Positions 1-6,249 of a stretch of 7,807 nucleotides of DNA are shown here, in pieces. The notes beneath the pieces were generated by a model. It was not told where the DNA came from. It saw nothing but the letters and a program-made list of their open reading frames with translations, and did no database searches. Both the position numbers and the translations under genes were made by a program. Source of the stretch: Thiopseudomonas sp964394445 (lineage in GTDB: Bacteria; Pseudomonadota; Gammaproteobacteria; Pseudomonadales; Pseudomonadaceae). The stretch spans positions 1-7,807 of the forward strand of contig CAYMXO010000072.1 of NCBI GenBank assembly GCA_964394445.1, read 5' to 3'. Positions within the stretch are counted from its first letter, which is position 1, and every line of letters begins with the position of its first letter.

Positions 1-2340
1 TCCATTCTGCGCCTGAGTGATGTGGCACGCGTGTCCGATGATGTGGAAAACCGCTACAACAGCGGCTTTTTCAACGATCAGAGCGCGGTGTTGCTGGTGA
101 TCAACCGTCAGGCCAATGCCAACATCATTGCCACCATTGCCGACATCAAGAAAGAAATTCCCGGCCTGCAGGCGGTCCTGCCGGACTCGGCACAGTTGCA
201 GGTGGCCATGGACCGCTCGCCGGTGATTACCGCCACCCTGCATGAGGCAGAGCAGTCTCTGCTGATTGCCACCGCGCTGGTGATTGTGGTGGTGCTGCTG
301 TTCCTTGGCCATTGGCGCGCGGCAGTGATTCCGGCTTTTGCCGTGCCGGTTTCATTGATTGGCAGCTTTTCCATCATGTACCTGATGGGTTTTTCCCTCA
401 ACAACCTCTCGCTGATGGCGCTGATCATCGCCACTGGGCTGGTGGTCGATGACGCCATCGTGGTGCTGGAAAACATCGAGCGGCACATCCGCCTTGGCCA
501 AAAGCCGTTGCAGGCCGCCTTGCTGGGTGCCAAAGAGGTTGGCTTTACCCTGATGTCGATGAACCTGTCGCTGGTGGTGGTGTTCGTTTCCATCCTGTTT
601 ATGGGCGGCATTATCGAGCGGCTGTTTCGCGAGTTCTCCATTACCCTGACTGTCGCCATCCTGATTTCCCTGCTGGTTTCCGTCACTTTGACACCGATGA
701 TGTGTGCCCGCTGGCTGCGCGCGGAAGACGAGCAGCCAGCACCCAACATTCTGCAGCGCTGGGGCACGCGCATGCTGAACGGTTACCGCCGCAGCCTCGA
801 CTGGACGCTTAACTACCAGCGTCTGATGCTGCTTGGCCTGCTGCTGACCATTGGCGCCAACGTCTGGCTGTTTGTGGCGGTGCCAAAAACCTTTATGCCG
901 CAACAGGATACCGGCCAGCTGCGCGGCATGATCCGCAGTGACAGCGGCCTGTCGTATCACACGATGCGGCCGAAAATGGAGCAGTACCGACAGGCGCTGC
1001 TCCGGGACAAGGATGTGCAGAGCGTGGCCGGTTTTATCAGTGGCGGCAGCAATGCCTTCCTGATTGTACGGCTGAATGCGGTCAGCGAGCGTGAAGGCGC
1101 ACAGGATGTGGTCAACCGCCTGCGTAACCAGATCCCGAAAATTCCCGGCTCGCGGCTGTTTTTGTCGCCGGAACAGGACCTCTGGATGGGCGGGCGCGAA
1201 GGCGGCAGCACCCAGCATGAATACGTCCTGCTGGCCAGTGACCTGGACGATCTGCGCGAGTGGCAGCCCAGGGTTCGCGAAGCTTTGCGTGCTCTGCCCG
1301 AGTTGACCGACATCGACACCCGCGAGGGCCGGGGTGCCCAGCAGCTGACACTGGAAGTGGACAGGGTACAGGCAGCCCGGCTGGGCGTGGACATGGCCAT
1401 GGTGACCGCGCTGCTCAACAACGCCTTCAGCCAGCGCCAGGTATCCACCATCTACGAAACGCTCAACCAGTACAGTGTGGTGCTGGAAATAGACCCCGAG
1501 TTTGTCGGTTCGCCCAAGGTGCTGGAGCAGATCATGGTGATCGGCAGCAACGGCTCGCGTATTCCGCTATCAACTTTTACCCGCTGGGGGGAAAGCCTGC
1601 AAAACGAGAGCGTGCAGCACGACGGCCAGTTTGCCGTGGAAAGCATTGGCTTTGCCCTGGCCGAGGGCGTCAGCCTGGACCAGGCGCAAGCCGCTATCGA
1701 GCAGGCCATGGCACGCATCGCCTTGCCGACTGAAGTGCAGGGCAAGCTGGGCGGTACGGCTGGCTTCTTCAGCCAGATGCAGGGCAATCAGGGCTACATG
1801 CTGCTGGGTGCCATCCTGATTGTTTATCTGGTGCTGGGCATTCTCTACGAGAGTTATGTGCACCCGCTGACCATTCTTTCAACCCTGCCTTCGGCAGGTG
1901 TGGGGGCACTGCTGGCAATCCAGCTGACCGGTGGCGAATTCAGCCTGATTTCTTTGCTGGGACTGTTCCTGCTGATCGGTATCGTGAAGAAGAATGCCAT
2001 CCTGATGATCGACTTTGCCTTGCATCTGCAGCGCGACGAGGGCCGCTCACCGCGCAAGGCCATTGTTGACGCTGCCGTACAGCGTTTCCGTCCGATCATG
2101 ATGACCACCCTGGCGGCCATTCTTGGCGCCTTGCCACTGCTGATCGGTGGTGCCGAGGGCAGTGAAATGCGTCAGCCGCTGGGTCTGGCGATTGTTGGCG
2201 GATTGTTGCTCAGCCAGTTGCTGACGCTTTACAGCACCCCGGCGGTTTATCTGTTCTTTGACCGCATCGGCCAGCGCCTTGCCCGGCGTAAAGCAGTGCC
2301 AGCGCACAATGTTGCAGAGGGTTCTCAGTTGTCAAAGTGA
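1..2340 (+). CDS. mdtC: RND multidrug efflux permease, MdtC-like (5' partial)
   Basis: Inner-membrane proton-driven drug exporter of the HAE-1 RND family, which works with a periplasmic adaptor and an outer-membrane channel. The frame is open from base 1, so the gene starts upstream; 779 residues are present against about 1025 in E. coli MdtC, so roughly the first 245 are missing. The sequence resembles remembered MdtC closely through the TM4 region and the C-terminal half, for example LGILYESYVHPLTILSTLP from about window residue 613. The proton-relay residues are intact: the TM4 aspartate pair at window residues 150-151 (GLVVDDAIVVLEN) and the TM10 lysine at about residue 664 (IVKKNAILMIDF). 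In E. coli, MdtC works in a heterotrimer with MdtB, so an mdtB-like gene and an adaptor gene are expected upstream, outside the window. No outer-membrane factor or mdtD-like gene follows; the next gene is convergent and overlaps the 3' end by 16 bp. MdtB/MuxB-type assignment is the main alternative. Confidence 0.92.
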   Translation, partial: SILRLSDVARVSDDVENRYNSGFFNDQSAVLLVINRQANANIIATIADIKKEIPGLQAVLPDSAQLQVAMDRSPVITATLHEAEQSLLIATALVIVVVLLFLGHWRAAVIPAFAVPVSLIGSFSIMYLMGFSLNNLSLMALIIATGLVVDDAIVVLENIERHIRLGQKPLQAALLGAKEVGFTLMSMNLSLVVVFVSILFMGGIIERLFREFSITLTVAILISLLVSVTLTPMMCARWLRAEDEQPAPNILQRWGTRMLNGYRRSLDWTLNYQRLMLLGLLLTIGANVWLFVAVPKTFMPQQDTGQLRGMIRSDSGLSYHTMRPKMEQYRQALLRDKDVQSVAGFISGGSNAFLIVRLNAVSEREGAQDVVNRLRNQIPKIPGSRLFLSPEQDLWMGGREGGSTQHEYVLLASDLDDLREWQPRVREALRALPELTDIDTREGRGAQQLTLEVDRVQAARLGVDMAMVTALLNNAFSQRQVSTIYETLNQYSVVLEIDPEFVGSPKVLEQIMVIGSNGSRIPLSTFTRWGESLQNESVQHDGQFAVESIGFALAEGVSLDQAQAAIEQAMARIALPTEVQGKLGGTAGFFSQMQGNQGYMLLGAILIVYLVLGILYESYVHPLTILSTLPSAGVGALLAIQLTGGEFSLISLLGLFLLIGIVKKNAILMIDFALHLQRDEGRSPRKAIVDAAVQRFRPIMMTTLAAILGALPLLIGGAEGSEMRQPLGLAIVGGLLLSQLLTLYSTPAVYLFFDRIGQRLARRKAVPAHNVAEGSQLSK

Positions 2341-3179
2341 CAACTAAACCACCATAGCGCCCACAAAGCCGGTATGTTCATCAGCAAACCATAGAGCAGG
2401 GCAATCAGCCCTGCCTCTGCCTGCTGTAGCTGGGCAAAAGCCACCAGCATGGCAACACCGGCGTTTTGTACACCGGTTTCAAAACTCAGGGTGCGCGCCT
2501 GAGCCTGCCCCAGTCGGCACAGCCGGGCCAGAAGATAACCTGCCAGCAATGCCATGACAGCCAGCAGCATCACCAGCGAGGCCGCCTGCAGGGTCATGCC
2601 GGCTGACAGGGCTGCTGCATTAGCGGCAACCAGCGTACCGATCATTATCAGCAGTACCAGCAGGGCAAATTTTTTCAGCCGTGTTTCGTGGCGGATAATC
2701 CATTGCCGGCACAGGTGACGCCACAGCATGCCCAACATCAGCGGCAGGGCAGTTACCAGCAACAACTGTAGCGCCGATTGCTGCCACGACAGCCGGAACA
2801 GAGCACTGCTGCCCAGCCAGCCCAGTTGCAGCTGTACCGCCCAAGGCATCCAGAGCGGAGCCAGCAGACTCATTATTGCAGTCAGGGCTACCGACAACGC
2901 CACATCTGCACGGGCCAGATGGCTGAACAGATTGGAGGTGGCACCGCCGGGTGCAGCTGCAATCAGAACCAGTGCCATGGCCAGCGCGCCATCGAGTTGA
3001 AACAGAATGATCAGCAGCCAGGCCAGCATCGGCAACAACAACAGCTGGGCCAGCAAGCCGGCCACTGTTGCCCCGGGACGTTGCCAAAGCGGCCGGAAAT
3101 GCTTCGGTTCGAGCCCGGTGCCCACCACGAGCATCATCAGGCCAAGGCACAGCGGCAATAAAAAGCTGTTAATGGACAT
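2325..3179 (-). CDS. Bile acid:sodium symporter (BASS/SBF) family transporter
   Basis: Predicted inner-membrane secondary transporter of 284 residues with about nine to ten hydrophobic segments. The family signature APGGATSNLFSHLARAD is at residues 76-92, matching the family pattern GGTASNxxTYLARGDVALS, and ETGVQNAGVA is at 234-243. In structurally known members the S-N pair and the E...Q of these motifs bind sodium; here they would be S82-N83, E234 and Q238. Substrate cannot be read from sequence: bacterial members are known to carry bile-acid-like anions or small organic acids such as pantoate. The length is a little short for the family, but both crossover motifs are present. The start lies 8 nt after the menA stop. 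The bases before it (CCCACCCC) carry no Shine-Dalgarno, so translation is probably coupled to menA. The 3' end overlaps mdtC tail to tail. Confidence 0.88.
   Translation of the reverse strand: MSINSFLLPLCLGLMMLVVGTGLEPKHFRPLWQRPGATVAGLLAQLLLLPMLAWLLIILFQLDGALAMALVLIAAAPGGATSNLFSHLARADVALSVALTAIMSLLAPLWMPWAVQLQLGWLGSSALFRLSWQQSALQLLLVTALPLMLGMLWRHLCRQWIIRHETRLKKFALLVLLIMIGTLVAANAAALSAGMTLQAASLVMLLAVMALLAGYLLARLCRLGQAQARTLSFETGVQNAGVAMLVAFAQLQQAEAGLIALLYGLLMNIPALWALWWFSCHFDN
2327..2345. terminator. Palindrome across the two convergent stop codons (possible bidirectional terminator)
   Basis: AGTTGTCA (2327-2334), a 3-nt spacer AAG, then TGACAACT (2338-2345) form a perfect 8-bp stem. The mdtC stop TGA (2338-2340) is the first three bases of the right arm, and the BASS stop (2327-2325 on the minus strand) touches the left arm. 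The transcript from either strand would fold the same hairpin at its end. There is no U-tract on either side and the stem is not GC-rich, so it is not a textbook intrinsic terminator. It may define or protect 3' ends instead. Confidence 0.4.
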
Positions 3180-3187
3180 GGGGTGGG

Positions 3188-4135
3188 CTAAACCAGAAGC
3201 AGTGCCGGAATCAGCAAACAGACGATGAACCAGCCATTGACCAGCACACTACAACCAACCATGGCCGGCAGCAGCGGTGCCATGTCTGTTGGTGTACTGG
3301 CCTGGCGAATGGCCCGCGCATGCAGGTGAACTGTCAGCGCCGCGGCCAGGAACAGGAGGGCGGTTGGTAACGAAAGAGCGCTCAGGCAAAGGTAGGTAAA
3401 AAACAGCACCAGTGCCGCCACCAGCAGCACCTGATGATACTGTCGTGCCGCCGGCAGCCCCAGTCGCACGGCCAGCGTGTGTTTGCCACAGTGCCGGTCG
3501 TTGTCGATATCACGCATGTTGTTCACATTCAGCACCGCGGCGGCCAGAAAACCGCAAGCACTGGCTGGCAACAACAGGGCGGCATGCAGGGCGGCGCCAT
3601 GCAGATAAACAGTGCCCAGCACCGCCAGGCAGCCAAAAAACAGCCAGACCGAAACATCACCCAGCCCGGCATAGCCATAGGGTCTGCGCCCCAGCGTATA
3701 GGTGAGGGCAGCCACAATCGACAACGCACCAAGCAACGCAAACAGCAGCAGGCTGCTGCTATCCAGCCTGGCCACACGTACCAGCGCCAGACCACTGACG
3801 ATACAGAGGGCGGCAACCACAAACAGGGAAAGTTGCAGATGACGTGAGCTGAGCGCACCACTTTGCAGCGCGCGCACCGGTCCCAGACGCTGCGCATTGT
3901 CTACCCCGCGCATGCCATCGCCATAGTCGTTGGCCAGGTTCGACAGCACCTGCAACAGGCAGGCCGTCAGCAGCGCAAGCAACAGCACCGGCCAGGAGAA
4001 ACTGCCGGAAGCCAGTGCCAGGCTGCTGCCGACCAGAATTGCCATGCAGGCAAGTGGCAAGGTTTTTGGCCGACAGGCATTGGCCCAGGCACGGATGACC
4101 GGATTCATGAATTCAGGAGTGATCTTTTGACGCAT
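3188..4135 (-). CDS. menA: 1,4-dihydroxy-2-naphthoate polyprenyltransferase
   Basis: Membrane UbiA-superfamily prenyltransferase that attaches the polyprenyl tail to 1,4-dihydroxy-2-naphthoate, giving demethylmenaquinone in menaquinone synthesis. Length is 315 residues against 308 in E. coli MenA. MenA hallmarks appear in order: RPKTLPLA at 22-29; the first prenyl-diphosphate/Mg site, with NDYGD at 69-73 inside LSNLANDYGDGMRGVD; YTLGRRPYGYAGLGDVSVW around 146-164; and the second aspartate-rich site NNMRDIDNDR at 205-214, followed by GKHTLAVRLG. The hydrophobic profile fits eight to nine membrane helices. The start is uncertain: ATG at 4135 gives an N-terminus slightly longer than in E. coli, while an in-frame ATG at 4108 (MNPVIRAW) gives one about ten residues shorter; neither has a convincing Shine-Dalgarno. 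It is the first gene of a probable two-gene unit with the BASS transporter. No other men genes are in view. Its presence suggests respiration under low oxygen. Confidence 0.93.
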   Translation of the reverse strand: MRQKITPEFMNPVIRAWANACRPKTLPLACMAILVGSSLALASGSFSWPVLLLALLTACLLQVLSNLANDYGDGMRGVDNAQRLGPVRALQSGALSSRHLQLSLFVVAALCIVSGLALVRVARLDSSSLLLFALLGALSIVAALTYTLGRRPYGYAGLGDVSVWLFFGCLAVLGTVYLHGAALHAALLLPASACGFLAAAVLNVNNMRDIDNDRHCGKHTLAVRLGLPAARQYHQVLLVAALVLFFTYLCLSALSLPTALLFLAAALTVHLHARAIRQASTPTDMAPLLPAMVGCSVLVNGWFIVCLLIPALLLV

Positions 4136-4234
4136 AGAAAACTGCGAAGGGTACCAGAAATGTTTAAAACAGGGTTAATGCGGATTTGGCTTGAGTGGAG
4201 ATGCGGTTATTCTGGCTGCCTGGGGAAAATGGGA

Positions 4235-4251
4235 GGCTGCATTCTGCAGCC
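4235..4251 (-). terminator. Hairpin 1 nt after the candidate small ORF
   Basis: Read on the minus strand: GGCTGCA, loop GAA, TGCAGCC, a perfect 7-bp GC-rich stem with a 3-nt loop, then TCCCATTTTCCCC. It begins one base after the TGA of the candidate ORF at 4489-4253. Position and stem suit an intrinsic terminator, but the four-T run starts five bases after the stem and is interrupted, so termination would be weak. It could instead be a structured leader of menA, whose start is about 100 bases further on. Confidence 0.3.
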
Positions 4252-4252
4252 G

Positions 4253-4489
4253 TCATCCGGTGTTGGACAGCCAGGCTAAAAAACCTTGTCGCACAATGCG
4301 GACAGAGCAAGACTGCTGTCTGGTTCCCGCCGGTTTTGCACATCCATGCCCCAAAGCGCAATTGTAGCGGGCAAACAAGCAGATACCGAACAGCAGGACC
4401 GCTGCAATAGCATAGCACCCATGGGTACGGAGCACTGCTTGCCGGAACAGGCTGTGCCAAGCCGCTTGATTTGTGGTGTGCGCAAACAT
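4253..4489 (-). CDS. Candidate small cysteine-containing membrane protein (hypothetical)
   Basis: I do not recognise this 78-residue reading frame and it may not be a gene. It has a basic N-terminal part with histidines (MFAHTTNQAAWHSLFRQAVL), one hydrophobic stretch at about residues 25-40 (CYAIAAVLLFGICLFA) long enough to cross a membrane, and a polar C-terminal tail. Five cysteines lie at 25, 37, 44, 50 and 61, with no lipoprotein box. In its favour are a promoter-like pair upstream on the same strand (4546-4518), a weak AGG five bases before the ATG, and a hairpin directly after the stop. Against it are third-position base use no different from the surroundings, the weak ribosome site and no family recognised. 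A longer version from a GTG at 4555 is open, but that start would sit upstream of the proposed promoter. Confidence 0.25.
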   Translation of the reverse strand: MFAHTTNQAAWHSLFRQAVLRTHGCYAIAAVLLFGICLFARYNCALGHGCAKPAGTRQQSCSVRIVRQGFLAWLSNTG

Positions 4490-4516
4490 CTTTGCCTGGG
4501 TAATCCTTCTTTTTTC

Positions 4517-4544
4517 GTTTATGGTGCGCTCATGCACGTTAAAC
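4517..4544. promoter_or_regulatory. Operator-like imperfect inverted repeat
   Basis: GTTTATGGTGC (4517-4527), spacer GCTCAT, GCACGTTAAAC (4534-4544): 9 of 11 positions are symmetric. This is the size and spacing of a site for a dimeric helix-turn-helix regulator. It fills the space between the proposed minus-strand -35 and -10 and ends 71 bp before the EamA start, so a bound protein could affect either direction. The regulator is unknown and none is encoded in the window. Confidence 0.35.
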
Positions 4545-4546
4545 AA
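4518..4546 (-). promoter_or_regulatory. Possible sigma-70 promoter, leftward
   Basis: On the minus strand TTGTTT (4546-4541) is followed by exactly 17 bases and then CATAAA (4523-4518). The -35 matches TTGACA at three positions and the -10 matches TATAAT at four. Initiation would fall about 20 bases before the ATG of the candidate ORF at 4489, or the promoter could serve menA with a leader of about 375 nt. Pattern matching only. Confidence 0.3.
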
Positions 4547-4615
4547 AGCGAGCACATTCCTGGCTGAATGTGAGAAGGGTGAAGCGGTATAGAACAGACG
4601 GTAAGTGAGTGCCCA

Positions 4616-5476
4616 ATGGAAAAACCCGCCAGCGGCTGGCTTAACGGATTTATCGGCGTAAGCATTTTTGCCGGATCATTGCCGGCGACCCGTATTGCCG
4701 TTGCCGACTTTTCGCCAATGTTCCTGACCTGCGCGCGGGCAAGCATTGCCGGACTGCTCGGGCTGGTGCTGTTGCTGGCCTTGCGCCAGCCACGCCCCAG
4801 AGCTGCTGACGTGCCTGCGTTACTGGTGACGGCACTGGGCTGTGTACTTGGCTTCCCGCTGTTGACGGCGCTGGCGCTGCAATATGTAACGGCGGCACAT
4901 TCGACTGTATTCATGGGTGTTTTGCCACTGTGCACGGCAGTGTTTGCAGTCATTCGCGGCGGTGAGCGTCCACGTCCGCTGTTCTGGCTGTTTGCCATAC
5001 TCGGCTCGCTGTTTGTTGCCGCTTATGCAGCCATGGGCGGTATCGAGGCTTCACTCCGGGGCGATTTGCTGATGCTGGCAGCGGTGGCTGTATGCGGTCT
5101 TGGCTATGCTGAAGGCGCACAGCTGTCGCGCCGGCTGGGTGGCTGGCAGGTGATCAGCTGGGCTTTGGTGTTGTCGCTGCCGGTCATGCTGCCACTGATG
5201 TTGCTGACACAGCCGGCCAGCTTTGCGCCTGTGGGTACGCCGGCCTGGATTGGCCTGGCTTATGTGTCCGTGTTCAGTATGCTCATCGGTTTTCTTTTCT
5301 GGTACCGGGGGCTGGCGCAGGGCGGTATTGCTGCGGTGGGGCAGTTGCAACTGTTGCAGCCCTTCATGGCATTTGCCCTCGCTGCCCTGTTGCTGCACGA
5401 AGCGGTGAGCGGGTCAATGCTGCTGGTGACACTGGTTGCGGTCATCTGTGTGGCGGGTGCCAGGCGCTATGCATGA
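4616..5476 (+). CDS. EamA/DMT-superfamily transporter
   Basis: Inner-membrane permease of the drug/metabolite transporter superfamily, 286 residues, the usual size for a two-repeat EamA protein. Ten hydrophobic segments fall in two halves, about residues 8-138 and 149-284. Each half ends with the typical EamA pattern: the first has LQYVTAAHSTVFMGVLPLCTAVFAV near 88-112, and the second has YRGLAQGGIAAVGQLQLLQPFMAFALAALLLHEAVSG near 230-266. Members commonly export amino acids or related metabolites, but substrate cannot be inferred here. The ATG at 4616 is preceded only by a weak purine-rich stretch (GTAAGTGAG). The ACT-domain gene follows 144 bp downstream on the same strand, so co-transcription with internal control is possible, and an ACT protein beside a DMT exporter hints at amino-acid-related transport. 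Confidence 0.9.
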   Translation: MEKPASGWLNGFIGVSIFAGSLPATRIAVADFSPMFLTCARASIAGLLGLVLLLALRQPRPRAADVPALLVTALGCVLGFPLLTALALQYVTAAHSTVFMGVLPLCTAVFAVIRGGERPRPLFWLFAILGSLFVAAYAAMGGIEASLRGDLLMLAAVAVCGLGYAEGAQLSRRLGGWQVISWALVLSLPVMLPLMLLTQPASFAPVGTPAWIGLAYVSVFSMLIGFLFWYRGLAQGGIAAVGQLQLLQPFMAFALAALLLHEAVSGSMLLVTLVAVICVAGARRYA

Positions 5477-5514
5477 CCAGAACATCTGTGATGCGTGTGT
5501 ACATGGCCCCATAT

Positions 5515-5576
5515 GGCTGGGGTTGCGAGCTGCCGTGCGCAGCAAACAGCTTTGCTGCCAGCCCCGGACTGGTTTT
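5515..5576 (+). promoter_or_regulatory. Structured spacer with alternative hairpins (possible attenuator or terminator)
   Basis: Several short stems compete. GCTGC (5529-5533) can pair with GCAGC (5539-5543). GCAGCAAA (5539-5546) forms a perfect 8-bp stem with TTTGCTGC (5551-5558) around a 4-nt loop. CCAG (5558-5561) pairs with CTGG (5569-5572), immediately followed by TTTT (5573-5576), like a small terminator. GGCTGG (5515-5520) pairs with CCAGCC (5558-5563), which would block that terminator-like stem. The region lies between the EamA stop and the ACT-gene ribosome site at 5611-5615. It may simply end EamA transcripts. I recognise no known riboswitch class. Confidence 0.35.
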
Positions 5577-5620
5577 CCTTGCCCTGATTACAGACCATCC
5601 ACATCTGCCCGGAGGCAGCT

Positions 5621-6025
5621 ATGACAGGAATTACCGAGCTGGAAATCCTGATGCGAAGCATGAGCCCGGCGTTACAAAATGGCGAGTTTGTTTTTTGTAC
5701 GATACCGGGCGCCGCTGGCTGCCCGCCAGGGCTTGCTCCCGTTGCCACTTTTCTGGAGCCGGAAGGCATCACGCTGGTCGTGCACAAGGATGACGCTGAA
5801 CATGCCGGGATGCAGTTTGACGGGATCTTTCGGCAAATAACCCTGCGCGTGTACTCCAGCCTGGCCGCGGTAGGCCTGACAGCCGCAGTTGCCGGTGTGC
5901 TGGCGGAGCAGGGCATTAGCGCCAATGTCATTGCCGCTTACCACCATGACCATGTATTTGTGCCGGCAAACCGTGCAGAGGATGCATTGCAGGCACTGCA
6001 GGAGTTGTCGCAGCAGTATGAGTGA
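5621..6025 (+). CDS. Small ACT-domain protein (DUF2241/ACT_3-ACT_7 type)
   Basis: Cytoplasmic protein of 134 residues matching the pattern of stand-alone bacterial ACT proteins annotated as DUF2241. Residues about 1-68 form the first ACT-like half, with GEFVFCTIP at 21-29 and LEPEGITLVVHKDDAE at 45-60. Residues about 70-132 form the second, with ITLRVYSSLAAVGLTAAVAGVLAEQGIS at 73-100 and the family motif HHDHVFVP at 108-115. ACT domains usually bind amino acids and act allosterically, but this family has no enzyme domain and no proven job that I know of; ligand sensing is inference. The ribosome site GGAGG (5611-5615) sits 5 nt before ATG and fixes the start. Two cysteines, C26 and C34, lie in the loop after the first motif. 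The EamA exporter is directly upstream and a sigma-28 promoter follows 140 bp after the stop. Confidence 0.87.
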   Translation: MTGITELEILMRSMSPALQNGEFVFCTIPGAAGCPPGLAPVATFLEPEGITLVVHKDDAEHAGMQFDGIFRQITLRVYSSLAAVGLTAAVAGVLAEQGISANVIAAYHHDHVFVPANRAEDALQALQELSQQYE

Positions 6026-6165
6026 AATGCCAGGCAATGAAGCAAAAAACAGGTTAAGTGGAGCGATGCCGGTTTCGGCAGGGGACTTTGCAGTGTCTGC
6101 ATGGAGAGCGCCATCTGTGCCCTTGGCATGGACCAGCGCTTGGGTACTGAATAACCACAAAAAAT

Positions 6166-6192
6166 TAAAGTATTCCCCTGTGTTGCCGACTA
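6166..6192 (+). promoter_or_regulatory. Sigma-28 (FliA) flagellar promoter for flagellin
   Basis: TAAAGTAT (6166-6173), an 11-bp spacer, then GCCGACTA (6185-6192), against the consensus TAAAGTTT-N11-GCCGATAA. The spacing is exact and 13 of 16 positions match. It is 57 bp upstream of the flagellin ATG, on the same strand. Start of transcription is expected near 6198-6200. The -10 overlaps a perfect 10-bp palindrome, CGACTAGTCG (6187-6196), which may be chance. This places the gene in the late class of the flagellar regulon. Confidence 0.87.
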
Positions 6193-6197
6193 GTCGT

Positions 6198-6223
6198 GTT
6201 ACCGGCATAGAAGCCTGGTTAAC
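6198..6223 (+). other. Hairpin at the predicted 5' end of flagellin mRNA
   Basis: GTTACCGGC (6198-6206), loop ATAGAA, then GCC-T-GGT-T-AAC (6213-6223) can form nine base pairs with two single-base bulges. The stem begins almost exactly where the sigma-28 transcript should start. An alternative stem pairs TGGTTAA (6216-6222) with TTA-T-ACCA (6226-6233), closer to the ribosome site at 6241-6245. A 5'-terminal stem could protect an abundant mRNA, and the alternative fold could influence ribosome loading; both roles are inferred. Confidence 0.35.
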
Positions 6224-6249
6224 AGTTATACCAGAGCATCGAGGGTGGC

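Larger units (their letters stand above)
4136..4615. other. 480-bp gap between divergent menA and the EamA gene
   Basis: This gap separates menA (leftward) from the EamA gene (rightward), so it must carry outward promoters for both. No recognisable protein family or RNA gene is present. It contains a candidate 78-residue minus-strand ORF (4489-4253), a hairpin just after that ORF's stop (4251-4235), and an imperfect 28-bp dyad at 4517-4544. One copy of the nonamer TTAATGCGG is at 4175-4183. A wider stem is also possible, CTGGCTG (4212-4218) with CAGCCAG (4268-4274), enclosing the 4235-4251 hairpin. A TATAGA box at 4588-4593 could be the -10 element for the EamA gene, but no good -35 stands at the right distance. 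Confidence 0.5.

Noticed and set aside
352..1218. Long minus-strand frame (about 288 codons) opposite mdtC
   Set aside because: Antisense shadow of a well-recognised RND gene; the translation is His/Gln-rich low-quality sequence typical of the reverse strand of GC-rich genes.
2620..3161. Several open frames opposite or out of phase with the BASS gene
   Set aside because: The BASS frame carries the family motifs throughout; the others are shadows rich in Gln, His and Arg.
4588..4593. TATAGA as -10 of an EamA promoter
   Set aside because: No acceptable -35 at 16-18 bp upstream; left only as a remark in the gap description.
5473..5793. 106-codon plus-strand frame starting in an ATGA overlap with the EamA stop
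   Set aside because: The ATGA overlap is attractive, but its second half only shadows the ACT gene in another frame, the first 50 residues show no family pattern, there is no run of one amino acid as in a leader peptide, and no ribosome site is evident.
6067..6080. TGCCG-GTTT-CGGCA hairpin after the ACT gene as a terminator
   Set aside because: Only five base pairs and no following T-run; too weak to call.
6187..6196. Perfect palindrome CGACTAGTCG as a repressor operator at the flagellin promoter
   Set aside because: Ten-bp palindromes are expected several times by chance in a window this long, and half of it is dictated by the sigma-28 -10 element.
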